DNA from: Nocardia arthritidis
GTDB lineage: Bacteria; Actinomycetota; Actinomycetes; Mycobacteriales; Mycobacteriaceae
Assembly: GCF_011801145.1 (NCBI RefSeq)
Contig: NZ_CP046172.1
Span: forward strand, 62,001 to 126,000
Direction: 5' to 3'
Length of the DNA stretch: 64,000 nucleotides
This document shows positions 53,764 to 61,531 of the stretch, in pieces; position 1 is the stretch's first letter; every line of letters starts with the position of its first letter. The translations under genes and the position numbers were made by a program. Under the pieces are notes generated by a model. The model ran no database searches, was not told where the DNA came from, and saw only the letters and a program-made list of their open reading frames with translations.

Positions 53764-54312
53764 TTAAATCGCGCCGCCGGCCGCGCTCGGCGCGCCGGAC
53801 GTATCGCTGGGGCCGCTCATTTCGCGTGCGATGAAGTCTTCGAGATCGAAGAGGTTGGCGCCGGCCCGATCGGCGATGGTGAGCAGCGTCGTCATATTGG
53901 CGACCTCCTCGACCTGTTCCTTGAGGAACCACTGCATGAACTGTTCGCCCAGGTAGTCGCCCTCTTCCCGGGCGGTGCTGGCAAGCTGGACGATCTGATC
54001 GGTGACCGTCTTCTCCTGGGCGAGGGCCAGTGCGATCGGCTCCCTCGCGTTCTCGAATTTCGACTTCGGGCTGTCGATGCCGGTGAATTCGACGGTGATA
54101 TCCCGGTCGAGGAAGTACCGCACGATCATCATCGCGTGATTGCGCTCCTCGACCGCCTGGGCGTAGAAGCGCTTGGCCAGCTGCGGCAGATCAGCATTGT
54201 CGAACCACACCGCGATGGCGATGTATTGGTGCTCGGCATTGAATTCATGCCTGATCTGATCGTGGAGCAGGCCGTGGAATTTGCTGCGTGGGGTCTCCGG
54301 GTGGCTGGACAT
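53764..54312 (-). CDS. bfrB: Ferritin (BfrB type)
   Basis: A 182-residue ferritin closely like M. tuberculosis BfrB. Ferroxidase ligands are intact: Glu23 (IRHEFNA), Glu56 and His59 (VEERNHAMM), plus Glu near 96 and the QWFLKEQVEE helix. The C-terminal tail GAPSAAGG also matches BfrB. The ATG at 54312 is preferred. It oxidises and stores iron in a 24-mer in the cytoplasm. A degenerate IdeR box lies 53 bp upstream; in mycobacteria IdeR activates bfrB in high iron. It follows a ferritin paralogue on the same strand. Confidence 0.96.
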   Translation of the reverse strand: MSSHPETPRSKFHGLLHDQIRHEFNAEHQYIAIAVWFDNADLPQLAKRFYAQAVEERNHAMMIVRYFLDRDITVEFTGIDSPKSKFENAREPIALALAQEKTVTDQIVQLASTAREEGDYLGEQFMQWFLKEQVEEVANMTTLLTIADRAGANLFDLEDFIAREMSGPSDTSGAPSAAGGAI

Positions 54313-54364
54313 AGCAGCGACAATATCGCTGGTCAGCCCGCGTGTCATCCAAGTACAACCTTAT

Positions 54365-54383
54365 TGAGGCTAGTGTTGCCTAA
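54365..54383 (-). promoter_or_regulatory. Degenerate iron (IdeR) box of the ferritin gene
   Basis: On the minus strand TTAGGCAACACTAGCCTCA matches the IdeR consensus TTAGGTTAGGCTAACCTAA in about 13 of 19 positions. It abuts the stop codon of the upstream paralogue. Confidence 0.55.
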
Positions 54384-54932
54384 TTAATTCCGCTGCGGCC
54401 CCGCCATTTTCGGCGCCATATTGTCGACGGGCGGTGCGGTGCGCGACTCGCGCGCCAGGAACTGTTCCACATCGAACAGATCGCCCGCGGCCCGATCGAT
54501 GACGGTGAGCAGCCGCGACATCCCGGACACCTCGGCCACCTGGTCCTTCATGAACCACTGCACGAAACGCTCGCCGAGGTAATCGGCCGATGTGCGGGCC
54601 GATGCGGCGAGCGCGGTGATCTCCGCGGTGTAGACGCGTTCGGCCGCGAGCAGGAAAGCTATTGCCGCCCTTGGTGATTCGAAGGTGGACACGATTTCGT
54701 CCAAACCCTCGACGGCGACCCCCAGATCGCGGTCGAGCAGATGCCGCACCATCCGCAGCGCGTGCCCGCGATGCCGCTCGGATCTGACATAGCAGTGATT
54801 CGCCAACCGTGGCAGGCGCTTCGAATCGAAATACACGGCGGCCGCCAGATACTGCTGTGCGATGGTGAACCCGCGCCGGAGCTGGACTCTGAGCAGTGCG
54901 GGAAAGGTCTGGACGACTTCGGTTTCCGGCAT
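54384..54932 (-). CDS. Ferritin-like paralogue lacking ferroxidase ligands
   Basis: A 182-residue protein aligning with the neighbouring BfrB over its full length (QQYLAAAVYFDSKRLPRLAN, DYLGERFVQWFMKDQ, DRAAGDLFDVEQFLARE). Key ferroxidase residues are replaced: the first Glu is Gly21 (RRGFTIA) and the Glu of E-x-x-H is His54 (HRGH), while His57 remains. It is therefore probably not an iron oxidase by itself; it may mix into ferritin shells or have another role. It starts at 54932, 10 bp after the LCP gene, and ends at the iron box. Confidence 0.87.
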   Translation of the reverse strand: MPETEVVQTFPALLRVQLRRGFTIAQQYLAAAVYFDSKRLPRLANHCYVRSERHRGHALRMVRHLLDRDLGVAVEGLDEIVSTFESPRAAIAFLLAAERVYTAEITALAASARTSADYLGERFVQWFMKDQVAEVSGMSRLLTVIDRAAGDLFDVEQFLARESRTAPPVDNMAPKMAGPQRN

Positions 54933-54942
54933 GCGATCGACG

Positions 54943-56259
54943 TTACCGGGTCAGAAGATCGTCCGGGATGGGTCGGTCGTTGGCGATATCGTCGAAGAAC
55001 TGGCCCGCCTTGGTCTTATCCCACACCAGCACATTGCCGACATCGGTATCCGAGAAACCGCCGATCGGCACCGTCGTGGTCACCGGGCCGCCGCGCAGCG
55101 CCCAGCCGAGCTGGGCCAGGTCCCAGATGTGGTCGCCCTTGTCCACCTTCAGCGATTTCGCCGAATCGCTGACCAGCGGCCACAGCTTGAACGGGTTCGC
55201 CAGCGTCCCTGCGTCGGTCGCCTTCTTCAGCAGCGCCGTCATGAACATGCGCTGGTGCTGGATGCGATCGATATCGGCGCGCGGCGTCGCGCGGCTGCGC
55301 ACGAAACCCAGCGCGTTCTTACCGCTCAACCGCTGACAACCCGCTTGCAGATCGATACCGGCGAGCGGATCGTCGATCGGCTGGTCCAGGCACAGATCGA
55401 TGCCGCCGAGCGCGTCGACCACATTCGCGAACCCGCCGAATCCGATTCCGGCGTAGTGATCGATATGCACACCCGTCGCCTGCTCGACGGTCTGCACCAG
55501 CAGCGGCGGCCCGCCGAGTGCGAAGGCGGCGTTCAGCTTGTCCTTGCCGTGGCCGGGAATGCTGACAAAGGAGTCGCGGGGGAGGCTGATCAGCGTCGCT
55601 TTACCGGATTTCGGCAGGTGCACCAGCATGATCGTGTCGCTGCGCTCCGGGCCGACATCGCCGCCGGTGGAGTACTCCTGTTCCTGTTCGGGAGTCAGGC
55701 CCTCGCGGCCGTCGGACCCGGTGAGCAGCCAGTTGGTGCCGGGTGTGTCGCCGAGGCGGCCCGGGTAGCCCGCGAGCACCGGAATCCGGTTCAACGAGGA
55801 ATCGAGTTTGATGATCGCGCCGATCAGAGCCAGCACGATGACCAGGATCAGCACCAGGAACCAGCGGAAAAGGTGCAGTTTGCGACGGCGCGGTGGGGGC
55901 GCGCCGCGCTCGGCCCGCTTCGGCGGGAGGGCCGGCGGCGGTGGCGGTGCGGCCCGCCGGGGCGGTTCACGGCGCGGCGGTTCGTGGCCATAGCCGCGCT
56001 GGTCGTCGAAGGGGACCGGCTGCTGGGTCGGCGCCCAGTTGCGGCGCGGCGGTGCGGCCTGTCGCTCGGGCGGAACCTGTGAGTAGGCCAGCGGCGGGGC
56101 ATACGGATCCGGGGCGCCGTTGCGCCCGATGACGTGGGTCGGTTCTATCCGTTGCCGCGGCCCGGGCGGCGGGTACGGGCGATTCGCCGGAGATGGGCCG
56201 GGGCGGCCGGATTGCGGCGGCACCCGACGCGTCCGCGCATTGGGGTCGTCGCCGTTCAT
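54943..56259 (-). CDS. LytR-CpsA-Psr family cell-wall ligase
   Basis: A 438-residue protein. A 125-residue Pro/Arg-rich cytoplasmic tail precedes one TM at about 128-152. The LCP catalytic domain follows: NWLLTGSDGRE near 176, RSDTIMLVHL near 208, ATLISLPRDSFVSIPGHGKDKLNAAFALGG near 224-252, and ALGFVRSRATPRADIDRIQHQRMFM near 316-338. These carry the Asp and Arg residues that bind pyrophosphate and Mg. It fits M. tuberculosis Rv3840. It attaches arabinogalactan-like polymers to peptidoglycan. First gene before the ferritin pair. Confidence 0.93.
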   Translation of the reverse strand: MNGDDPNARTRRVPPQSGRPGPSPANRPYPPPGPRQRIEPTHVIGRNGAPDPYAPPLAYSQVPPERQAAPPRRNWAPTQQPVPFDDQRGYGHEPPRREPPRRAAPPPPPALPPKRAERGAPPPRRRKLHLFRWFLVLILVIVLALIGAIIKLDSSLNRIPVLAGYPGRLGDTPGTNWLLTGSDGREGLTPEQEQEYSTGGDVGPERSDTIMLVHLPKSGKATLISLPRDSFVSIPGHGKDKLNAAFALGGPPLLVQTVEQATGVHIDHYAGIGFGGFANVVDALGGIDLCLDQPIDDPLAGIDLQAGCQRLSGKNALGFVRSRATPRADIDRIQHQRMFMTALLKKATDAGTLANPFKLWPLVSDSAKSLKVDKGDHIWDLAQLGWALRGGPVTTTVPIGGFSDTDVGNVLVWDKTKAGQFFDDIANDRPIPDDLLTR

Positions 56260-56324
56260 CCTCGAAACTCTACTTGTCGGTGGTGATTCGGTTCATGAAA
56301 GAATCTCAGATTCCGCTGAATGCG

Positions 56325-57116
56325 TTACGGCAGCCACGAAACATGACCGCGCAGTATGGTATAGCCGATATAAGCGACGGCATCGATGGTCGCGTGCGCG
56401 ATTATCAGCGGCCACAGCCGATTGGTTCGCTGCCAGTAACGGCCGAAGATCAAGCCCATCACCACATTTCCGACGCCACCGCCGAAACCCTGGTACAGGT
56501 GGTAGCTGCCGCGCAGCAATGCCGAGGCAAGCAGTGCGGAATTCTCCGTCCAACCGAGTCTGCGCAATCGGGTGAGCAAATATGCGACGACGATCACCTC
56601 CTCGGCCACCGAATTCGCACATGCCGAAAGGACGAGCACCGGCAGCCGCCACCAGTGGTCGCCGAGTGAACTCGGCACGATGGTGACGCTGAAATGTAGT
56701 GCGTGCGCGATCAGATAGAGCCCGAGACCGGGTATTCCGATGATCGCCGCGAGTGCGAGCCCATGCCAGCCGTCGGGCCGGAACCTGATTCGCGCCAACC
56801 CGATCAGCCGCGGTCCGATTCCACTGCGCCACAACAGATATAGGCCGAGGGCGGCCCAACCGGCCAGTCGCAGCACGCCGATCAGCTGGAACAACAGATC
56901 GATGATCGACTGCGCCGACCGCGACGGGTTCAACGCCACCGTCTGCCCGCCGACGCCGCCCGGCCGCAGCGCGCTCTCCAATAAGGACAGCGCCGCACTG
57001 ATCCCGCTCAACCCGAACGTGACGACGAGCACCACGGCGATTTCCATCCGGATCGCCATCCGCTCCCGCCGCGTCAACTCGGGTTCGTCCACCCCGGTGC
57101 CGGATTCGACATGCAT
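56325..57116 (-). CDS. CPBP family intramembrane protease (Abi/CaaX-like)
   Basis: A 263-residue membrane protein with about seven TMs. Active-site motifs are NSVAEEVIVVAYLLTRLR (paired Glu) near residue 170, LLRGSYHLYQGFGG (His) near 205 and LIIAHATIDAVAY (His) near 242. These are the Glu-Glu and His sets of CPBP proteases. Start ATG at 57116. Substrate unknown. It is not flanked by bacteriocin genes here. Confidence 0.92.
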   Translation of the reverse strand: MHVESGTGVDEPELTRRERMAIRMEIAVVLVVTFGLSGISAALSLLESALRPGGVGGQTVALNPSRSAQSIIDLLFQLIGVLRLAGWAALGLYLLWRSGIGPRLIGLARIRFRPDGWHGLALAAIIGIPGLGLYLIAHALHFSVTIVPSSLGDHWWRLPVLVLSACANSVAEEVIVVAYLLTRLRRLGWTENSALLASALLRGSYHLYQGFGGGVGNVVMGLIFGRYWQRTNRLWPLIIAHATIDAVAYIGYTILRGHVSWLP

Positions 57117-57162
57117 ACGTCGAATCTATTGCCCAGGCCGCGATGCGGCCCGCACCGCCGGA

Positions 57163-57930
57163 TCAGATGCGGCGCAGACCGTTCAGGAACGGGCAGCCCG
57201 CGAGCGTGCGGACCGCTCGGCTGAGGGATTCGATATCGGTGGCGGGGGTGCCGAAGGGGAGCCGGAAATCGTGGTCACCGTCGCTGCCTTCGACGCGCAG
57301 GGTCAGGCCATAGCGGTCGATGGCGAGCGGATGCACCCGGCCGTGTTGCAGGCGGGCCGGTAGGTGGCGGGCCAGCTGGGCGACGACGTCGGCGTGATCG
57401 GCGGTGAGGTGACGCAGCCACGCGGATTCCATGGCGCAGAACGGATCCGGCTGGGCCAGCCGCAGCTCGTCGACGTGGACCGACGCGGCGCCGGTCGAGT
57501 CGGCCACCACCGCGGAGTCGATCATCAGGCGCAGCAGCGTCGCCGTATGCCCGACCTCGAGCAGGCCCACGCGCGGATGATCCTTGGCCACCTCGGTGGC
57601 CAGCGCGCGCTGCGCCTGGGCCGGCACCGACCGCACCCAACCGCGCAGCCACACCAGGGCGCGCACCGGTTCGCGCAGTGGTAGCGGGGCATGGTCGGTG
57701 AGTTCGAGTACCGCGGGCGCGCCGGTCTCGCCGGAATTGCCCGCGAGTACCGCGGCGAGCGAGGCGGCGGGCACCGCGACCACCGCGTCGCCGCCGGGCC
57801 GGATGAAGTGCACCGAGGTCGGCGTCGGATCGATGCCGGGCATAGCGAGTACCGCCTGTTCCGCATGTGAGCACGCGCTACGCACCCGTTCCGCGGTGGA
57901 CGGTGCGACGGTCGAGTTCGTACGCGGCAT
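57163..57930 (-). CDS. DUF2470 protein (Rv3839-like), iron-regulated
   Basis: A 255-residue soluble protein. The N-terminal 130 residues have a split-barrel (HugZ/PNPOx-like) feel, with VHFIRPGGDAVVAVPAAS and APLPLREPVRALVWLRGWV. The C-terminal DUF2470 domain (about 165-250) has ESAWLRHLTADHADVVAQLARHL and VHPLAIDRYGLTLRVEG. DUF2470 occurs in haem-degrading HugZ proteins. A near-consensus IdeR box lies 27 bp upstream, in line with Rv3839 being iron-repressed in M. tuberculosis. A role in haem or iron acquisition is likely. Confidence 0.9.
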   Translation of the reverse strand: MPRTNSTVAPSTAERVRSACSHAEQAVLAMPGIDPTPTSVHFIRPGGDAVVAVPAASLAAVLAGNSGETGAPAVLELTDHAPLPLREPVRALVWLRGWVRSVPAQAQRALATEVAKDHPRVGLLEVGHTATLLRLMIDSAVVADSTGAASVHVDELRLAQPDPFCAMESAWLRHLTADHADVVAQLARHLPARLQHGRVHPLAIDRYGLTLRVEGSDGDHDFRLPFGTPATDIESLSRAVRTLAGCPFLNGLRRI

Positions 57931-57956
57931 GCGGACCTCCGGTAGCTGAGGACGTA

Positions 57957-57975
57957 TTAGGTTACCCTAAGCTAA
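57957..57975. promoter_or_regulatory. Iron (IdeR) box
   Basis: TTAGGTTACCCTAAGCTAA matches the 19-bp IdeR consensus in 16 positions. It lies 27 bp before the DUF2470 start and 92 bp before the divergent gene at 58067, either of which could be repressed in high iron. Confidence 0.85.
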
Positions 57976-58066
57976 GTGACCGACCGGAGATTGGCAAGGG
58001 TTCGCCGCCGCCGGATCGCAAAGGATCCGTTGTCGGGAGCGTCCGGTCGTTGGCTACGGTGGCCTG

Positions 58067-58498
58067 GTGGCAGACGGATCGAATGAGCCGGTACTGGTGT
58101 CGTTGAGCGCGCCGTCCCGGCGAAGTCTCACCGACGGACTGGTGCGTGCAGTCGCGCCCGGCGCCGCCCGCGTACTCGACCTGGACACCGCATCCGAGTC
58201 CGAGATCGCCGACTTTCTCGCCGAAATCGCGCACACCGACGGCGGATTCGTCGCACGCGTCGGCGTCGACCAGCCCAGCTCCCCCCAACCCGCGGAACGG
58301 GCACTCGCCATCATCGCCGCAACCGCGGCCGCACTCTGCGGCGACGACATCCGCACGGCACTGCGCAGCCCCGACATCGCATTCCTGACTTCGCTGAAAC
58401 CACCCGCAATCGAGGCCGTTCGCACGGTCCTGCTCGCCATCGAAACCGATGAGCCCACCGAGCTTGCCGCTGGACTGGCGATCCTGGATCCCCGCTGA
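58067..58498 (+). CDS. Unrecognised small protein ending in a tandem repeat
   Basis: A 143-residue soluble protein, helical and Ala-rich with no family I recognise: LVSLSAPSRRSLTDGLVRAV at the N-terminus, SESEIADFLAEIAHTDGGFVARVGVD in the middle. The GTG at 58067 is the likely start. Its last codons (GLAILDPR and stop) form the first part of a tandem repeat, so its 3' end may have been created or replaced by repeat expansion. Divergent from the DUF2470 gene with its iron box, so it may be iron-regulated. Confidence 0.65.
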   Translation: MADGSNEPVLVSLSAPSRRSLTDGLVRAVAPGAARVLDLDTASESEIADFLAEIAHTDGGFVARVGVDQPSSPQPAERALAIIAATAAALCGDDIRTALRSPDIAFLTSLKPPAIEAVRTVLLAIETDEPTELAAGLAILDPR

Positions 58499-58800
58499 TT
58501 CGCGGTTGCTGCCGCGTTCGGTCGGCCGTCGAATTCGGTGGTTGTGGTGAGTTTGTCGCCGGGTTCGGGTCTTGGGTCCGTGCTGATTCGGGATTGTCGC
58601 GGAGTTTTGGCGTCCGTCGAATTCGATCGTCGTGGCGAGCCTGCCGCCGGGCGGGCGATCCTGGATCCCCGCTGATTCGGGGCTGCCGCGGAGTTCGGTC
58701 GGATCCGGTAGTCCCGGTGACCCGGCTGCGGGGCTGGCAATCCTGGGTCCGTTGAGCGGTCCAGGGTGTCCGGGGGTTCGCGGATCGCCCGGCAACCTGG
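58481..58800. repeat. Degenerate 82-89 bp tandem repeat, nearly four copies
   Basis: The anchor ATCCTGGATCCCCGCTGATTC or close variants recurs at 58481, 58569, 58658 and 58740 (spacings 88, 89, 82). Copies 1 and 3 are identical over GGCGATCCTGGATCCCCGCT. Further blocks (GTCGAATTCG, GCCGCGGAGTT/CGCGGAGTTTT) repeat in the same order. The array covers the 3' end of the upstream gene and stops 25 bp before pheA. Confidence 0.75.
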
Positions 58801-58824
58801 TTTCCCGCAAGTAATGTCGTAGGG

Positions 58825-59739
58825 GTGCCCCGCATCGCCTACTTCGGGCCATCTGGAACCTTCACCGAGATGGCCCTCGCCGCCCTCGAATCCACCGGCG
58901 TCTTCGACGGACCGGTCGAACGGATCGCCGCGCCGACCCAGGGCGCGGCGCTGGACCTGATCCGGTCCGGCGATGTCGACGGCGCGGTGGTGCCGATCGA
59001 GAGTTCGATCGAGGGTTCCATCGCGGCCACCATGGATTCGCTGGCCATCGGGCCGCGACTGCAGATCATCGCGGAAACCGAATTGGAGGTCAGCTTCACC
59101 ATTCTCGCGAAATCCGGCACCCGCCTCGCCGACGTGCGCACGCTCGCGGCCTATCCGGTGGCGGCGGCGCAGGTGCGGGAGTGGGTGGCGCGGAATCTGC
59201 CGCTGGCGCAACCGTTTCCGTCGGCATCCAACGCCGCCGCGGCCGAGGACGTGGTGGCGGGCAAGGCCGATGCCGCGGTGTCGACGGCGCTCGCGGGTGA
59301 ACGTCTCGGCCTGGCCGCATTGGCCTCCGGTGTCGCCGACCACGACCAGGCGGTCACCCGCTTCATCCTGGTGACGCGCCCCCGGGTCGCGCCGCCGCCG
59401 ACCGGCGCCGACCGCACCTCCGTCGTGCTGGAGCTGACCAACGAACCTGGTTCGCTGATGCGCGCGTTCGCCGAATTCGCCACCCGCGGCATCGACCTGA
59501 CCAGGATCGAATCCCGGCCGACCAGAACGGGTATGGGCACCTACCGGTTCTATCTCGACTGCGTCGGGCATATCGACGACATCGCGGTCGCCGAGACATT
59601 GAAGGCGTTGCACCGCACCGCGCGGGTGCGTTTCCTCGGCTCGTGGCCCGCCACCTCGACGACCGGTACGCCCCCGCCCGCCGACGAACCGCATGCCGAA
59701 TGGCTGACCCGGTTGCGCAAGGGGGTGGCGGATCTATGA
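58825..59739 (+). CDS. pheA: Prephenate dehydratase
   Basis: A 304-residue enzyme of phenylalanine synthesis, monofunctional without a chorismate mutase domain. The catalytic domain (1-185) starts RIAYFGPSGTFTEMA, has VVPIESSIEGS near 52-62, and ends in the TRF motif (VTRFILV, near 178) with the catalytic Thr. An ACT domain (about 200-280) with LTNEPGSLMRAF and IESRPT binds Phe for feedback inhibition. GTG start at 58825. Its stop overlaps the next gene by 4 bp. The mutase activity must come from elsewhere. Confidence 0.96.
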   Translation: MPRIAYFGPSGTFTEMALAALESTGVFDGPVERIAAPTQGAALDLIRSGDVDGAVVPIESSIEGSIAATMDSLAIGPRLQIIAETELEVSFTILAKSGTRLADVRTLAAYPVAAAQVREWVARNLPLAQPFPSASNAAAAEDVVAGKADAAVSTALAGERLGLAALASGVADHDQAVTRFILVTRPRVAPPPTGADRTSVVLELTNEPGSLMRAFAEFATRGIDLTRIESRPTRTGMGTYRFYLDCVGHIDDIAVAETLKALHRTARVRFLGSWPATSTTGTPPPADEPHAEWLTRLRKGVADL

Positions 59740-60395
59740 GTGGCAGATTGATTCTGGTCCGGCACGGGGAGACCGAGGGCAATGTCGCCAAGATCCTGGA
59801 CACCAGGGTTCCTGGGCTGCCGTTGACCGAACGCGGTGCGGCACAGGCGAAAACGTTCGGTGCGAGTCTGTCGGGTCCGCCGCGGGCGCTGCTCTGCTCG
59901 GAGGCGCTGCGCGCGAGACAGACCGCGGGTTATATCGAGGCGTCCACCGGTGTACCGGCGCAGATCGTCGCCGATGTGCACGAGGTGCAGGTCGGGGATA
60001 TGGAGGGGGAGAGCAGTGCGCAGGCGCATTCCCTCTTCCAGCGGATCTACCGCTCCTGGCATGCGGGCCAGCTGTGGGAGCGCACACCGGGCGGCGAATC
60101 CGGCTACCAGGTGCTCGCCCGTTTTCTCCCGGTGCTCGAACAGGTCCGGACCGAACTGATCGCCGCCGATTCCGGCGATGTGTTGCTGGTGAACCACGGT
60201 GCCGCCATGCGCCTGGTCGCCCGCTTTCTGACCGGTGTCCCGCTGCTCTTCGCCACCAATAATCATCTGGACAACACCGAAACCATCGAGTTGGCGCCCC
60301 GCGGCGACGGCGGCTGGGACTGCACGCGCTGGGGCCGGTACACGCCGCCGTTCGGCCACGAGGTGTCGCCGACGGCCGACGATCCGATGGGCTGA
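59736..60395 (+). CDS. Phosphoglycerate-mutase-like histidine phosphatase
   Basis: A 219-residue protein with LVRHGETEGN near residue 7 (nucleophilic His), SEALRARQTAGYIE near 55 (Arg), and VLLVNHGAAMRLVA near 152 (second His). It is of the type found next to pheA in mycobacteria (Rv3837c). It is translationally coupled to pheA (ATGA overlap at 59736). Substrate unknown; a link to amino-acid synthesis is only suggested by the coupling. Confidence 0.93.
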   Translation: MSGRLILVRHGETEGNVAKILDTRVPGLPLTERGAAQAKTFGASLSGPPRALLCSEALRARQTAGYIEASTGVPAQIVADVHEVQVGDMEGESSAQAHSLFQRIYRSWHAGQLWERTPGGESGYQVLARFLPVLEQVRTELIAADSGDVLLVNHGAAMRLVARFLTGVPLLFATNNHLDNTETIELAPRGDGGWDCTRWGRYTPPFGHEVSPTADDPMG

Positions 60396-60490
60396 CCTGT
60401 AACGATTCCGTCTCGCCTGCAGACGTAACGATGGGCTGGGGGAGTCCTGGGGGGTGGACGCAAGCACGTAGACGGGAAAACGACAGTTCG

Positions 60491-61510
60491 ATGAAGCTCT
60501 CTTCGCTACGCGGCGCGGCCGCGCTACGAACCGCAGCGGCGGCGCTCACCGCCATGGTGTCGGTGACCTTGCTCGGCGGCACCGCCGTCGCGACACCGCC
60601 GAAATCGCCTGCCGTCACCTCCATCACGAAGGAGGGGCGCACCTGGCATCTGAAGGTGTACTCGCCGTCGATGGACAAGGAGATCACGGTCGACGTCCTG
60701 CGCCCGGCCGATGACTCCAAACCGGCGCCGAACCTCTACATGCTCAACGGTCTCGATGCCGGTGAGGGCACCGCGAGCTGGAAGGACCGCACCAAGGTGC
60801 TGGACTGGCTGGCCGATAAGCCGGTCAACGTCATCCAGCCGATCGGTGGCCGCGGCAGCTACTACACCGACTGGCAGAACCCGGATCCGGTTCTCGGCGT
60901 GAACAAGTGGAAGACCTTCTTCACCGAGGAGCTGCCGCCGGTACTGGACAAGACCCTGCAATCCAACGGCCGCAACGCGTTGACCGGCCTGTCCACCTCC
61001 GGCACGTCGGTGCTGCAGCTGGCCGAGGCCAAGCCCGGTCTGTGGCAGACGGTCGCCGCGTACAGCGGATGCGCGCAGATCTCCGACCCGGTCGGCCAGC
61101 AGTTCGTGAAGTTCGCCACCGAGCTCTGGGCCGGCGGCAACACGGTGAATATGTACGGTCCCGCCAGCAGCCCGATGTGGCGGGATAACGATCCGGTGGT
61201 GAATGCGGAGAAACTGCGCGGCACCCTGCTCTACATCTCGAGCGGTAGCGGCATTCCGCTGATGAAGGACGTTCAGTGGTATCTGAACGATGCGCCGGGA
61301 CCGCAGGGCGCGGTCAACCTCGGGCTCGGCATGGGCATCGAGGCGGCCGTGAACGGTTGCACCGCGAACCTGAAGAGCAAGCTCGATTCGCTCGGAATCC
61401 CGGCGACCTATCAGTTCAGCCCGGTCGGCACGCACTACTGGCCGTATTGGGAGGACGCCCTGCACGAGTCGTGGCCGCTGCTCGCGCAGGGAATGGGCAT
61501 CGCGAGCTGA
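60491..61510 (+). CDS. Antigen 85-type esterase/mycolyltransferase
   Basis: A 339-residue exported alpha/beta hydrolase. The signal peptide spans about 1-40 (LRTAAAALTAMVSVTLLGG to VAT). The fold resembles the FbpA/B/C group: MLNGLDAGEGTASWKDRTKVLDWL, IQPIGGRGSYYTDW, then the nucleophile elbow GLSTSGTSVLQLA near residue 168. Two Cys (SGCAQIS and NGCTANL) fit. The His is likely in GTHYWPYWEDALHESW near the end. Start ATG at 60491. Members move mycolate onto trehalose or arabinogalactan, or act as plain esterases. Confidence 0.9.
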   Translation: MKLSSLRGAAALRTAAAALTAMVSVTLLGGTAVATPPKSPAVTSITKEGRTWHLKVYSPSMDKEITVDVLRPADDSKPAPNLYMLNGLDAGEGTASWKDRTKVLDWLADKPVNVIQPIGGRGSYYTDWQNPDPVLGVNKWKTFFTEELPPVLDKTLQSNGRNALTGLSTSGTSVLQLAEAKPGLWQTVAAYSGCAQISDPVGQQFVKFATELWAGGNTVNMYGPASSPMWRDNDPVVNAEKLRGTLLYISSGSGIPLMKDVQWYLNDAPGPQGAVNLGLGMGIEAAVNGCTANLKSKLDSLGIPATYQFSPVGTHYWPYWEDALHESWPLLAQGMGIAS

Positions 61511-61531
61511 CGTCGACCGCGCGGGAGGGGT

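Noticed and set aside
58481..58800. CRISPR array
   Set aside because: Units are 82-89 bp, contiguous and degenerate without unique spacers, and no cas genes are present.
58054..59694. A 546-codon minus-strand frame over the repeat array and pheA
   Set aside because: The apparent repeated peptide is only the DNA repeat read on the other strand; pheA explains the rest.
59736..60395. Glycolytic phosphoglycerate mutase
   Set aside because: Too short and lacking the longer insert of dPGM; better as a small histidine phosphatase next to pheA.
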